A stretch of 64,000 nucleotides of DNA from Cryptomeria japonica (Eukaryota > Streptophyta > Pinopsida > Cupressales > Cupressaceae). The DNA is taken from the NCBI RefSeq assembly GCF_030272615.1, contig NC_081408.1, forward strand, positions 768,289,830-768,353,829. The letters are read 5' to 3'. A model generated the notes under the pieces. The model was given only the letters and a program-made list of their open reading frames with translations, was not told the DNA's origin and ran no database searches. The number at the start of each line of letters is the position of its first letter. The first letter of the stretch is position 1. Both the position numbers and the translations under genes were made by a program. Shown here piece by piece: positions 34,546 to 46,810 of the stretch.

Positions 34546-37140
34546 AGTGGTGCAGGAGCACCTGAGCACCTGAATGCTCGAATCCTAGCAGGTATAGCAT
34601 TTTGTTGCAAATTAAGCATGTGTGTTTATTTTATGCTTCTAATAGGTTTAATAGGTTTTTTTTGTGGTGTAATAAGGTTTGGAACTCATTGTTTTTTAAG
34701 AGTTTCCAAGATTTTTGTTTTCTTGCTCAGTGGGCCAAAAATTGTCAATTTTGGGTCCAAATGAGCATTTTTGAATTTTTGATGTTGTAAAGCCTTGAAA
34801 GGAATTGGAGCATGTTTATTTAGTGTTTCTAATGATTTTGAGTCATTGGTTTGAGTGCCAAGTCACCGGGAGTCAAAATGCAACTTTTTGAGCAACAAAA
34901 GTTGTCAAAAAGTTGTCAAAAAGTGCAAAAAAGTGATTTTTGGTGGTTTTGGTTAGTTCCAGCCTATACCTATCCATACAAAGGCTTCAATAAGTTGGAA
35001 TAGGTATAAAAACCATGTTCTCATCATTGTATACACAGTTCATGTTGGAAAAGTAAAAGAAATATTTGTTTTGCTCTTGTTTTCTGTGAGTTTTAACTAG
35101 TTTCCTGCACTTTTTAGAGTACAGTCCGTACCATGGCTCCATGAGTCCATAATGCTCCTATTTTTTATTTATGTGATCTCCTTTGATGTTTTATTAGTGA
35201 TTGGAACAAGTTTTATTTGAAGTACTCTTAGGAAAGGCATTGTTTTGTGGTTCAAATGGAAGGTCTTTCATGGTCCAAGTAGTTTCTTCAAGGTCTTTTC
35301 ATACATGGCTTTGAGGAAATTTGTTAGACCCTCTGTACATATTGTATCATACATCTATTTTCCTTTTCTAACTATGCACAGGTGTTTGTAAACCCATGGC
35401 AAGTATGTGGAGTGAGCAACTTGGCTTGGGTATCCTTAAAATTGTTTGAATGGTACTTTGCTGTTCATAGCACTGTACTTTGATATGTTGAAGAAGAATT
35501 AAGTTGGAAAGAGTCTTAATTGTATTTTACCATCCTTGTCTCTCTCATGACTTGGTTGGATGCAAGAAGAAAAGGTCTAAACATACTGTAAGACAGTGTG
35601 TCACTGTTTCACTGTTAAAACCTTCATTGCCAACCTTCCTAAAGGACAGAATGGAATGATGGATTCCTCTTTTATGCATCATGGAGATGTATTTTCAAGT
35701 GTTTTCACTTTTAAGTAGACAAGGTACACAATTTGATTGTAAAGGACCTAAATAAGGATCCTAGAAAGGTGTTTCCTTTGTCACAGTCTTATATTGTTGT
35801 CATGTTTTGTGTCAACTTTTAAGTGTTCAAACTTACAAGATCCTTGAAGAGGATAAATGCATTATTCTATCATGCCTTTAACACCTTTTTGCAGGCCAAG
35901 GACAGAGTGAAGAAGCCAATCAAAACAAAGAAAGAAAGTTGTAACTGTGTTAAAATTGTCAAAGTGCAGTGATGGCGGGTGTATGAGCAACAATCATAAG
36001 AAATCCCTTCTTATTTGATTTGCAAGGTGTTCCAACTTATGCCAAGTCATTGTAGCATCTAAGTTTGATAGACTTATAGTGTATTTTGGTTTATTAATGT
36101 TCAAAATTGTATGCAAACATTAAAAACATTGTTGTCTCAGTCATCTAGATTGTATTTCTATATAAAAACAGCAGTAGGGCATTTGTTTGACATAATGACA
36201 ATATTATAAGATGAGGTTTGAATCCTTGGGAGTGTTTGGTATATGTTGTAGCAAGGTTTGAAGCATTTAAATTGGTCTAGTATCATGAAGAAGACTTGTA
36301 AATTGCAAACCCTCACTAAAACCTTCAAAAACCCTTGAAAAATGCCTATTTTGTGGGACAGTCCTCAAACACTCCGTACAGTACTTGCCATAGCACAAAT
36401 CCTTGAGGTTTCATCATCACATGACCACATCTCCAAGGGTTTTTCATGAAGTTTAACAGGTTGAACAGGGTGAACAAATTTCACTAGAAACTAGGGCTAA
36501 TTCTAGTAGCCTTTTTGGAGCAATTTTGACAATTTCATGAAATCGGTAAGGAAGGAGAAGCAATTGATTGTTTCAAGCTATCAAAAATGATAATTTAAGA
36601 CTTGAGACACCCTAATACATGCCCCATATCATTGCATTAAGTCATTTGATCAAGATGACCTTTTGAGCCTAGAAGTTGCCTTGAGTAAACCAACGCTCTT
36701 GCATCCAAATTGGATATTTTTCACTCTTGAAAGGTGAAGGATAGTCATCAGACTTTGCAAACCTATCTAGATGCTCAGTCAATATAGTAATATGATTGAG
36801 ATTCTTAAAAGGTGCAAACAAGGTTAGGAAGACCATGGTTCTCCAACAGTTGCCCATTCCTGGAAGAGAGGAGATTCAGCCAGTTGGACAACCAAACTTG
36901 TTCATTTTTGGTGACACACAAGAGGACCTCATTTCAGACTTGAATGCCTTAGCATGGAAGGTAAGGAGGAGTGATTTCCAATACAATAGGGTGCAAGTAG
37001 TGTTGAATAGAGAGGAAGAGATAGGAGAAAGGTTTAGAAGAATCCCATTTGTGCCTAGGGATTGATTTGGGAAACACATTGAGAACAAAAGCCCACCAAC
37101 CTCAAAAGAAGACCAACTTCTATTCTACCTCCTCATCAAT
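34546..37140. other. unassigned region between GA clusters
   Basis: No recognised gene or element. One short open frame (36796-37065, 89 codons, with PIPGREEIQPVGQPNLFIFG) has no known motif and no partner, so it is not called as a gene. It lies between two GA clusters of the same repeat family. Confidence 0.4.
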
Positions 37141-37144
37141 AAGG

Positions 37145-37595
37145 GAGGGAGAGAAAAGATGATAGCATTCATAGAGAGAGAGAGTAGCTAATGAGAGAGA
37201 ATGAGTAAGATAGAGAGAGAGTAGGTAATGAGAGAGTGTGAGCGAGATAGAGAGAAAGTGTGAGTGAGAGAGAGTAGCTAATAAGAGAGAGTGAGTGAGA
37301 TATATAAAGAGAGAGTAGGTAATGAGAGAGAGTGAGCGAGAGAGAGATTAGGTAATGAGAGAGAGTGAGTGAGAGAGAGAGAGAGGGAGTAGCTAATGAG
37401 AGAGAGTGAGAGATAAAGAGAGAGAGTAGGTAATGAGAGAGAGTGAGTGAGATAGAGAGAGAGATAGAGAGAGTAACTAATGAGAGAGAGAGTGAGATAG
37501 AGAGAGTATAGGTAATGAGAGACAGTGAGCGAGATATAGAGATAGAGCCTGAGTGAGAGATATATATATATAGAGAGAGAGAGAGAAATTTAAAC
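37145..37595. repeat. GA-rich minisatellite 3
   Basis: Units of about 50-60 bp built on GTAATGAGAGAGAGTGAG(C/T)GAGATAGAGAG, same family as clusters 1 and 2. A reverse complement of the GGTAATGAGAG phrase appears at 39204-39290. Confidence 0.85.
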
Positions 37596-38305
37596 ATATA
37601 AATATCTAGCTATACATGTATAACATTTAAATATATATGTTTACATGCAATATAAATTTCCTCTGTGGTATTGTAATAGTATTTTATATGATTTAGACAA
37701 TGTGATCAACACTCTATACAATGCAATGTGGCATTTTGAACAGTTTTCATGCAATGTGATAGTGTGATACATTTCCACATAATATAAATATGTAATGTGA
37801 TCAACCAAGTAATGTGAAATAATGCCAAGTATTTATATTATGTGAGTGCACAATGCGGTCAAGTTTCATATAGATGTAATGATGACTCTTTATGTAGTGC
37901 AAGTTTGTGATGAGTCTTTGTCTAGTGCAAATCACTATGTGAAATCTCAACCATGCATTAGTAACCACATGTCCCTCCCCTCAATTGGTTGCATGCATAG
38001 TATGAAATGAGTTGGAGGATAGAGAAAATGAATAACGATATTAAAAAAATAAGTTGTTCAAAGTGTATGTAAGCATGTAAGCTCACATATAACATATAAA
38101 TATGTATCATCATATAACAAGCATCTAAGATCATAAATTGGTGATAAGATTCATCAAAGCATAATGTTGCACCTAATATAGGAAAATCATGAAGGAGGGT
38201 AGGTCATAAAGGCTAGATAAGGATCATGGAAGCATATAAAACATGTAATGGGCTGGAGTTCAAAGTTGGGTCCTAGTCCCGCGAAAGTCTGCGGGTTGGG
38301 ACGAT
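37596..38305. other. unassigned AT-rich stretch
   Basis: No gene seen; AATGTGAT-like words recur between 37690 and 37860. Confidence 0.4.
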
Positions 38306-38309
38306 TACC

Positions 38310-38530
38310 GACTAGAAACGGGTGCCCGATTTTTACAAATCGGGCACCTAAGCTGTGAATAAAACGGGCGCACATTTTCAGAAATGTGCGCCTGTTTTGG
38401 TTTGGGCACCCAAAGCAAAACGAGTGTCCGTTTTGTAAATATATTTAGTATTTTTTTAAGGCATTTTTTCTTCATTTTCACTATTTAGAAAATGGGTAGG
38501 CGATTTGAGGAAGCATGGGTGCCCATTTTC
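38310..38530. repeat. GGGCGCCC-type palindrome cluster 2
   Basis: AAACGGGTGCCCGATTTT, AATCGGGCACC, AAACGGGCGCACATTTT and ATGGGTGCCCATTTT units in both orientations, as in cluster 1. Confidence 0.65.
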
Positions 38531-38680
38531 AACTTCCCAGCCGACCCCCAGACCATTTTTTTCCTCATTCTAGGCACGTACTATTTTTTTATTTTTTTTT
38601 TCATTTTTTATTATTATTTTTCTACAAACATGTTAATTTATGCAATTTTTTAATTGTAGCGAGTAGGTTAAAATTTTAAA

Positions 38681-39200
38681 GTTTGAAAAACATTTTTGTT
38701 TAATAGTTTAAAAAAATTATTTAATTTTATGTTTAAAATAGTTGTTTTTAGTTTTCAAATATTGTAGAAAACCTGAAAAATAAAAAACAATTAAAACTTA
38801 AAACCCTAGGTAGAAAACAAAAAAAACGTAAATGAACAATAAACCCTAGACATAAAACAAACAATAAACTAAAAACATTTTTAAAGTTTGAAAAACATTT
38901 TTGTTTAATAGTTTAAAAAAATTATTTAATTTTATGTTTTTAAAGTTTGAAAAACATTTTTGTTTAATAGTTTAAAAAAATTATTTAATTTTATGTTTAA
39001 AATAGTTGTTTTTAGTTTTCAAATATTTTAGAAAACCTGAAAAATAAAAAACAATTAAAACTTAAAACCCTAGGTAGAAAACAAAAAAAACGTAAATGAA
39101 CAATAAACCCTAGACATAAAACAAATGAACAATAAACCCTAGAAAAAAAATGAACAATAAACCCTAGACATAAAACAAACAATAAACTATAGATAGAAAA
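38681..39200. repeat. tandem block carrying six telo-box motifs
   Basis: A unit starting GTTTGAAAAACATTTTTG occurs at 38681, 38886 and 38945. The 38681 and 38945 copies begin a 264-bp direct duplication and the 38886 copy a 59-bp one. AAACCCTAG, the plant telomere-repeat word, appears six times (about 38801, 38841, 39065, 39104, 39133, 39160), spaced unevenly within AATGAACAATAAACCCTAG-type units. Confidence 0.8.
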
Positions 39201-39203
39201 TGA

Positions 39204-39290
39204 ACAATAACCCTCTCTCTCTCTCTCTCTCTTATTACCTACTCTCTCTCTCTCTCAATCTCTCTCATTACCCCATCTCTCTCTCTCTAG
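39204..39290. repeat. CT-rich satellite, inverted relative to the GA clusters
   Basis: (CT)n with TTATTACCTACTCTCTC and CATTACCCC phrases, the reverse complement of GGTAATGAGAG units at 37145-37595. Confidence 0.75.
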
Positions 39291-39474
39291 GAATTTTTTA
39301 GTACATCCTATGACCTCTTAAGAGATTATAGGATGCCTTAATACATCCTAGGACATCTTTTGACCCTATAAGAAATCGAGAACCCTTTAATACATCCTAC
39401 TACATCCTTAGACCTGGGCAAGTGCAAGGCAATGAGTCACAAATTCATGGAAGTCCGTGCATTGGAAAATGCGT

Positions 39475-39720
39475 GCTTATAAATGGGGGCCCATTTTCAA
39501 AAAATAGGCCCCCGTTTATGCTTCGGGCTCCTGAGCCAAAAGGTAACGGGGGCCCAAAGCAAAAATAAACGGGCCCCCTTTTTTTTTTTTTGAGGGCCCA
39601 CTTTGAAACAAAATGGGGGCCCATTTTTTAAAAATGCCCCCCCGTTTCTAAATCATATTTTACCTTTTTTTTGCACAAGCTGCCCTTGTTTGAAAACGGG
39701 GGCCCGTTCTGTGGAAGTTG
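39475..39720. repeat. GGGGGCCC-type palindrome cluster 3
   Basis: Eight or so AAATGGGGGCCCATTTT / AAACGGGGGCCC units in both orientations, a variant of clusters 1 and 2 in which GGGCGCCC became GGGGGCCC. Confidence 0.65.
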
Positions 39721-41719
39721 ATTCCATAACCCGCCACTTGACTCGAGATTAGGCCCGAGATAGGCCTGGGATGGCCACACCTGAGTCATGGACCTGCAAA
39801 TTCAAATCTCCATGAATGAAAGCACAAATATGATCTTCTAAAATAGTTTACATTTCTGTAATTAGAGAATTTTTATACGAAATTAAAACCCATTTCAGAT
39901 TATACTATCTAGATTCTTAATATGTAAATTTATTTAAAAATTGATTATTTTAACTATTTTTCATTTAATTTATATTAAATCGGGTCCATAAAGTTGAAAT
40001 ATTAACTAATTTGTTAATTTAATAACTTTTTTATTTTAATGAATTTTGAAAAAAAAATTATGTCTTCAATCTACAAAAAATTATTTTCTATTTAAAAAAC
40101 AAATTAAAAATGTTAAGTTTACGTCAAATTATGTGGGCCGTACACATCAAATTTTTAAAAAGATAATTACGATCATTAAAAAATTTAATTAAAAATAAAA
40201 TATTTAAAAAAAAATACAGAAAAATATGCTTATCAATCTTCAGTGAGTTACAAACCATTTCCCAAAATGGTTTGAGAAAATAATTTTAATTGTGTCAAAA
40301 AGTGTGGGTTGTACACATGCATGGTATGGTCTTGAAACAGGGATTTTTAAAACATAGTTTTTTGAACTCCGTTCGAAAAGTTATTTTTTATTATGTGAGT
40401 ATTAAAATAAATTACATATTTGAAAAGTACACTCAGAGGGCTATCTTTTATATTACTAACTTTTTTCAAGATTCAATCTCCAAGTTTTTCAAAATTTAAG
40501 CTCAAATGAGACAAAATCTGAAAATCAGGGAAAACACTTCCACTTTTTGGCAAAAAAGTGGACTTAGCTTCTTGCACTGACCCATACACAAACCCATATC
40601 ATATTGCGACATCACACATAATATTTTTATATCACTGTTCATACAAGACAATTTTTAACCTTTTTTTATCCTTTCTTCTCATTTTAATGATTTTTTCATA
40701 AAACAATTTTTTTATTAATATGAAGTACAAAGAATAGAGATACGATATTATACAAATTAAAAACGACATTTTTTTATTCAACTACTAGGGATTTTTTGAT
40801 TAAGTTTTGGTTGAATCTTTTAAAAAATCATTTTTTCGGACACTTCGCACTAGACGTGTCATTTTGACGAGTTGCATGATGAGTCACGCCTTCAAACCTT
40901 TTAGTTGTAGACAGTTAAATGTCCATTTTAAATTTCTAAAAAAAATAGAGGTCTTACAATATTCCATGTGACGACTACATGTTGACAAAGTTAGCCCTCA
41001 CAACTTCTGAACCCTCTCCCCTAGAAAATATGAAATAATATGATTGCATAATAAATAAAATAATTAAGGTCACCAAGAAATTACACACTAATGTTTACAT
41101 CATTATTTGCTTGTTAAATCTATGGTGACTTTTATTGGATAGCAATATTCTTGAATGGATTTTATTTCTTCATTGTATTCTAACTATTAACCTAACATTT
41201 TTATTAATAAGAAGAAATTCAAAGGTATCTTCATGTACCACTATATTACAATTTAAACAGGTGCTACATTTTTATCTTTACCGTCAACTGTTAAGATTCA
41301 TGCGGTTAATCCTGTAAAAAGATCTTGAATGTTTATCCTAGAAGTAGTGCATGGAGAATACAATATGGCAAACTCACTGACATGACATGCAGGTAAATAT
41401 TTTAAAGGCCACAAGCTGAACCAAAGCACTTTAAGATAAGATGACTTTCTTTCTCCGTCCAATTTTTGTGATGTAGTTCTACACCATTTTGGCCTTTTTT
41501 GACCATGTTGTGGGGAACTTGTGGACAATAATTTGATAGGAGAAAGCTTTAAACAAAATAGACTGTGATGTGAACGTCGACGATGGCAAATCTTTAAACA
41601 GTGATGTGAACGTACAGAATGGCTCATAATAGTCCAAGTTCATGGAAAACGCGAACTACAGACAAGTGACATACATCTTCCACTAAGAACAAACTGCCAT
41701 GTGAACACACAGGTTGCTT
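39721..41719. other. unassigned AT-rich DNA
   Basis: No supported gene, element or repeat. Short ORFs such as 40290-40499 and 41298-41627 have no recognised motifs. Confidence 0.4.
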
Positions 41720-41734
41720 ACTTATTATGTACTG

Positions 41735-42105
41735 CTCATCTTTTGGCATGTAACAGGGGAGAGTGAAATGTTCACAAAATTTCAAAAAAAAAATCGATTT
41801 GATTTGATTAAAGACTGTTCAATAGGTACTCAAATCTTTTGGTGTGTAATAGGAGAGAGTGAAATGTTCACAAAAATCTTGAGAAAATTTAATTTGATTG
41901 ACGATTGTTCGATAGGTATTCAGATCTTTTATTCAGAAAATTGAATTTGATTGAAGACTATTTGATAGATACTTAGATCTTTTGGCATGTAACAGGTGAG
42001 AGTGAATTGTTCACAAAATTTCTAAGTCGTTGAAGACTGTTCGATAGATATTCAGATCTTTTGGTGTGTAACAGGGAAGAGTGAATTGTTCACAAAATTT
42101 ATTAG
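41735..42105. repeat. tandem repeat of about 90 bp next to the copia LTR
   Basis: Five units, each with ATCTTTTGG(C/T)(A/G)TGTAA(C/T)AGG, GAGAGTGAA(A/T)(T)GTTCACAAAA and GA(C/A)TGTTCGATAG. The third is internally shortened. The block ends where the copia LTR begins. Confidence 0.8.
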
Positions 42106-42723
42106 TGTTAGTTTGGTTAGCTAGGACAGCTGGTTTTCCATATGTAATAATTAGTAAATAATTGTTTGCTAAACAAATTTTGTTAGATAGGGACAATTAT
42201 TTGTTAATTATTTGATCTCTTTTAGAAACTTCTAGCAACCAATTTTGTTAGGGTTGTTTAGTTGTTATTAATCTCAACCGTTGATTGAGAATTAATCTTG
42301 ATCGTTGGTATTCCAACGAGAGTAGTATAAAAAGGGGTCAAGGATCATTTGGAGGATATGAAGTTTGTGGAGAAACTTGCAGTGTTAGCAAGGGCGCAGT
42401 GATAGCATTGGGATAGTAGCAGGGTGGAATCTCAGCAGGAGAAATTGGGAGGTCGTCGAAGCTCTGTCAATAAGAGGCAATCAATATTTGTATCTCTTGA
42501 TTTGCTGTAGTTAATATATATTCCTCATCTGTAGTACTGGTTTTCCCTTCAGGGTTTTTTCAGGGACAATTGTCCAAAAATATTGTGTCATTGTGTTGCA
42601 TATTTCTTTCCGCGTGTTTTTTATATGTGAAGTTGCAGCTGTGTTATTTTTCAGTATTTCACAGTTAAATAATCTTTATGAGATAGGAGATTAATAATCA
42701 ATAACTGCAATAGAATTTTCACA
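42106..42723 (+). repeat. copia left (5') LTR
   Basis: From TGTTAGTTTGG to ATTTTCACA, about 618 bp, placed by the primer site directly after it. It contains TATAAAAAG at 42326-42334. The right LTR is not present in the window. Confidence 0.7.
42326..42334 (+). promoter_or_regulatory. TATA box of copia LTR
   Basis: TATAAAAAG mid-LTR in an AGTAGTATAAAAAGGGG context, a likely U3 promoter. Confidence 0.6.
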
Positions 42724-42739
42724 TGGTATTAGAGCTAAG
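42724..42739 (+). promoter_or_regulatory. primer-binding site of copia element (initiator-Met type)
   Basis: TGGTATTAGAGCTAAG, one or two changes from the usual TGGTATCAGAGC of plant copia elements. Confidence 0.75.
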
Positions 42740-42834
42740 TAGAAAAAGTTTATCCTAGGCAAAGAAAAGAAAATCGAGGGTTTATAAAACCTAGTTTGAC
42801 CTCTTTAGAATTATTATTTCTTTTATCGCTTGAG

Positions 42835-45800
42835 ATGGCCTCAGCAGGTTTAAGAGATCAGGATAGATTAGATGGAGCCTCAAATTTTGGTGTCTAGAAA
42901 GCCAAAATTTCTTTATTGCTAGAAGAAAATGGTATCAAGGAATATGTTACCACTGTTGTGACTGTACGTACAAATCCAATACCTCTTGCAACATATAAGA
43001 AGGAAGATGCCAAAGCGAGGAGGATAATTGTTGCCAGTGTTAAGGATCATATAGTTCCGCATATCATGGACTTGGATACAATGAAGGCAATGTGGGATGC
43101 CATCCTTAATCTATACCAAAATATGACCACTAACTGGAAGCTAATTCTCAGAGAAAATTCGAGGAATACTTGGATGAACAAGGGAGAAGATGTGACAAGT
43201 TACCTCACCAGGCTTAGACTTGTCAAGAATGAGTTAGCAGCTATTGGAGATAAACCAAGTGATGATGAGCTAGTACGGATAGCCCTAAATGGGTTTTCTA
43301 AGTAGTGGGATGTCTTTGTTCAAGTTATTAATGGATGAGACACCTTACCAAGTTGGGATCGACTTTTGAGTGATTTCACTCAAGGGGAGCTTAGACGAAG
43401 CCTTGTCAATGGGTCCAGTAGTAAGAGTCAGAAAGGTGAGATGGACCAAGAAAACATTGCCCTAGCAGGAAAAGGGAAAACAAAGAAGGGGTCTAACCAA
43501 AGGATCAAATCCACAAAGTGAGAACAAGAAGAAGGAATTGTCTAAGATCAAGTGCTATGGATGTCATAAATTTGGCCACTATGTCGGTGATTGCCTGCAA
43601 AGGAAGAATAATGAGAAGAAAGGGAAGAAGCAGATGGCAGCTTCAACAAGTGCAGATGAACTCTCTAGTAGAATGGAGGATGAGTTTGCACTCATAGATT
43701 GTATGGTTAGCTCAACTTCACAGAGTGTCTGGTATATAGATAGTGGGGCATCATTTCATATGATAGGAGTTGGAGAGTATTTCTCCAATTATAAGGAGGA
43801 GAACACCTGAATCCAAATCTCTATGGGAAACTTGTCCAAACTCAACCTAGTTGGGAAAGGGACTATTCAGTTTTAGAGGGAGAATGGAAAGTTGATTTCC
43901 CTTCATGATGTGTTGCATGTGCTAGGCTTAGGTATGAATCTGATTTTTGTATCTGTCTTTCAGGATAAAGGCTACAATGTACTCTTTAGAGGGGCTCATG
44001 TGTTGATCAAGCATAAGGATTGGAAATCACCCATAGCTATTGGAGTTAGGAGTGGTCGACTTTATAGGTTGCAGTTTGATACTTCTAATGCACTCATGAG
44101 CAGTAGTAATCCTAGAGATCTTGGAGAGATATGGCATAGGAGGATGGGCCATATACATCATGGAGCACTTAAATTGCTTCATGAGATTGTGACAAGTGTT
44201 CCAGAGGTGAGCACAGAGCACGATGATGTATGTAAGGGATGTGTGTTGGGGAAGTTTGCAAAAGCATCTTTTCCAAAGAGTGACACTCGATCTAAGGGTG
44301 TTCTTGATCTAGTACATTCAGATATATGTGGGCCAATATCGACAAAGTCTCTCAGAGGATACGAGTACTATGTTACTTTTATTGATGATTTCTCCAGGAA
44401 GACCTGGATATACTTCTTGAAGACCAAGGATGAGGTTTTTAGTCGCTTCCAAGAGTTCAAGACTCTTGTGGATAAATTGACATGAAGGAAGATAAAGAGT
44501 CTTCGGTCAGACAATGGAGGCGAGTACAAAGGGAATGAATTCCAAGAGTTTTGTACTAGGGAAGGAATCAAGAGAGAGTGGATTATTCCTTACAACCTGC
44601 AACAGAATGGGGTTGTTGAGAGGAAGAATCGGTCCATATTGGAGGCAGCAAGGGCTATGAAACATGATCAGGACCTGCCCTGCTACTTATGGGTAGAAGA
44701 ATGTAGTACGATAGTATACATACAGAACATGGTTCCACATAAGGCACTAGGGAAGATGACACCAGAGGAAGCTTTTATAGGAAAGAAGCCAAATTTCAGT
44801 CACTTCAGGATATTTAGGAGTTTGGCATATTGTCATATTTCAAGGGATACACGTACCAAGTTAGATTAGACTATAGAGAGGGGGTACTTTGTGGGGTACA
44901 ATGAAATCTCAAAGGCATATCGGATATTTATTCCAGGGACCAGGAGGATTATAGTCAGGCGTGATGTCAAGTTCATGGAGGACAAGGCATTTAGGAGGTC
45001 CTGAGATTTGCCAACAGAGCATCAAAGTGAGCAGCTGACAGAAGCTCCAATGATAGCTCAACCAGGTTAAGGGCAACAAAGCTCGAGTACAGTCACTAGC
45101 ACTAGTATATACTCAGGTGGTAAGAGTTCATAGAGTATGGAGCAACAGGTGCAGGAAGAGATTCATCAAGAATACATGGAGGTTGACATTTCATCCTCTA
45201 GAGCTGGGAGTAGGAACCATAAGGTTCATCAGACCCAAAAGAATACTTAGGAGTTAGTGGGTACTCCTAGGAGTAATAGACAATAGAGACAACCAGCTAG
45301 GTATGATGATTATGTTGCATTAGTTAGTCAGTTGGTAGATAGCGAACCTTCTAGATATTAGGAGGCTGCACAACATCAGGTGTGGCAAGATGCAATGGTT
45401 GAGGAATATACCTCAATAATGTAGAATGATGTGTGGGAGGTAGTTCCTAGACCAACAGATAGGGTTGTGGTTGGATCGCATTGGATCTACAAGATCAAGC
45501 ATAGTGTAGATGGTAGCATCGAGAAATACAAGGCAAGGTTCATGGCAAAAGGGTTCTCTCAAAAGGAGGGAATAAACTATGAGCAAACATTTTCTCTAGT
45601 GACTAGGCATACTTCTATACGAGCTGTAATCTCAGTTTTCAACACAGAAACATAGATGGGATGGCAGATCCATCAAATGGATGTCAAGACAACATTCCTA
45701 AATGGCGAGTTGAAAGAGGAGGTATACATAGAACAACCAGAAGGCTTTGTAGCACACAGAAAAAAAGACCCATGTGTGTAGATTGAAGAGAGATTTGTAG

Positions 45801-46032
45801 GGACTTAAGCAGGCTCCTAGAGCGTGGTATAAGCGCATTGATAGTTACTTGTAGGAAATGAGCTTTGTGAAGAGTGGGGCAGATGCTAACATCTACTACT
45901 TGGTGGTTTGGGGTGAGATTCTCATTCTTGTCCTATATGTGGATGACTTATTTCTAACAGGTTCACTAGGGCTCATAGAAGAGTGCAAGAGGGACCTTGC
46001 AGTAGAGTCCAAGATGAAGGGTTTGGGACTTA
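42835..46032 (+). pseudogene. copia gag-protease-integrase-RT polyprotein, decayed
   Basis: Starts at ATG 42835 (MASAGLRDQDRLDG) and is soon broken by TAG at 42895. Copia gag follows, with a zinc knuckle CYGCHKFGHYVGDC near 43553-43594. Protease active site WYIDSGAS is near 43730. Integrase has the HHCC module (WHRRMGH...CKGCVLGK, 44130-44260), VHSDICGP (about 44320), LRSDNGGEY (about 44500) and GVVERKNR (about 44616), so the D-D-E residues are visible. RT shows [48 protein letters not shown] and the catalytic YVDD at 45935-45946. It ends at MKGLGLMH. About ten stops and several frameshifts make it inactive. The order protease-integrase-RT is diagnostic of Ty1/copia. Confidence 0.88.
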
Positions 46033-46810
46033 TGCACACGATGAACCGAATCAATTCTAGCCAATCTTGCAACTTTTCCTTGCAAGCAACTGATGCTTTT
46101 TGGAGCAGGCAAAAAAATGCTACTAATTGAAAATGGCTCTGAGTTGTCAAAAATTGAGATAGGCCATTGTAAAGGAGCCTCAGATGACCCCACTGGAACA
46201 AACAGATTGACCGTATGTGTCGTGGATTAAAAGAAACAGTCCGTCAAATTTTGACAATTTTTTGGACTCAGGACACTTGAGAGATCGCACCGGTAGGGTA
46301 TGGCTCTCGACATTCTGGTGCTTTGGGATGCACAACAGGGCCATGCCTAGCGTAAACCTTCCCACCCAAATGTGCTCACGATGTCGCTTTGCGCACACAA
46401 CGAACCAAATCAATTCTAGCCAATCTTGCAACTTTTCCTTTCAAGCAACTGACTCTTTTTGGAGAAAGAGAAAAAATGCTACTAATTGAAAATGGCTCCG
46501 ACATCAAAAACCAAGATAGGCCATTGTAAAGGAGCCTCACATGACCCCACTAGAACAAACAGATTGACTATATGTGTCGTGGATTGGAAGAAACAGTCCG
46601 TCATATTTTGATAATTTTTTGGACTCAGGGCACTTGAGAGATCGCATCGGTAGGGTATGACTCTCGACGTTCTGGTGCTTTGGGATGCACGACAGGGCCA
46701 TGCCTAGCGTAAACCTGCCCACCTAGACACGCTCGCAATGTTGGTTTGTGCACACAACGAACATAATTTGACCATTGCGAGCGTGAGGGTGCTCTCTCAC
46801 CAAACACATT
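46033..46810. repeat. 359-bp tandem repeat array in copy B
   Basis: Unit landmarks GCTTTGGGATGCAC at 46320 and 46677, a 357-bp step, plus partial units at both sides; same family as 19213-20050. Confidence 0.82.

Larger units (their letters stand above)
42106..46032 (+). mobile_element. Ty1/copia element, 3'-truncated
   Basis: LTR, primer site and most of gag-pol are present, but the element stops inside RT at about 46032, where sequence switches to the ~359-bp tandem unit of DNA transposon copy B. RNase H, polypurine tract and right LTR are missing. The junction has the microhomology TATGCAC, so a deletion fusing the two elements is the likely cause. Confidence 0.82.

Noticed and set aside
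36796-37065. 89-codon ORF (PIPGREEIQPVGQPNLFIFG) as a host gene
   Set aside because: No motif, partner or promoter evidence; length is compatible with chance.
33912-37597. SLSLSL-type reverse ORFs across the GA clusters
   Set aside because: Simple-repeat artefacts.
41735-42105. CRISPR-like regular repeats
   Set aside because: Direct tandem units without unique spacers, in plant nuclear DNA; not CRISPR.
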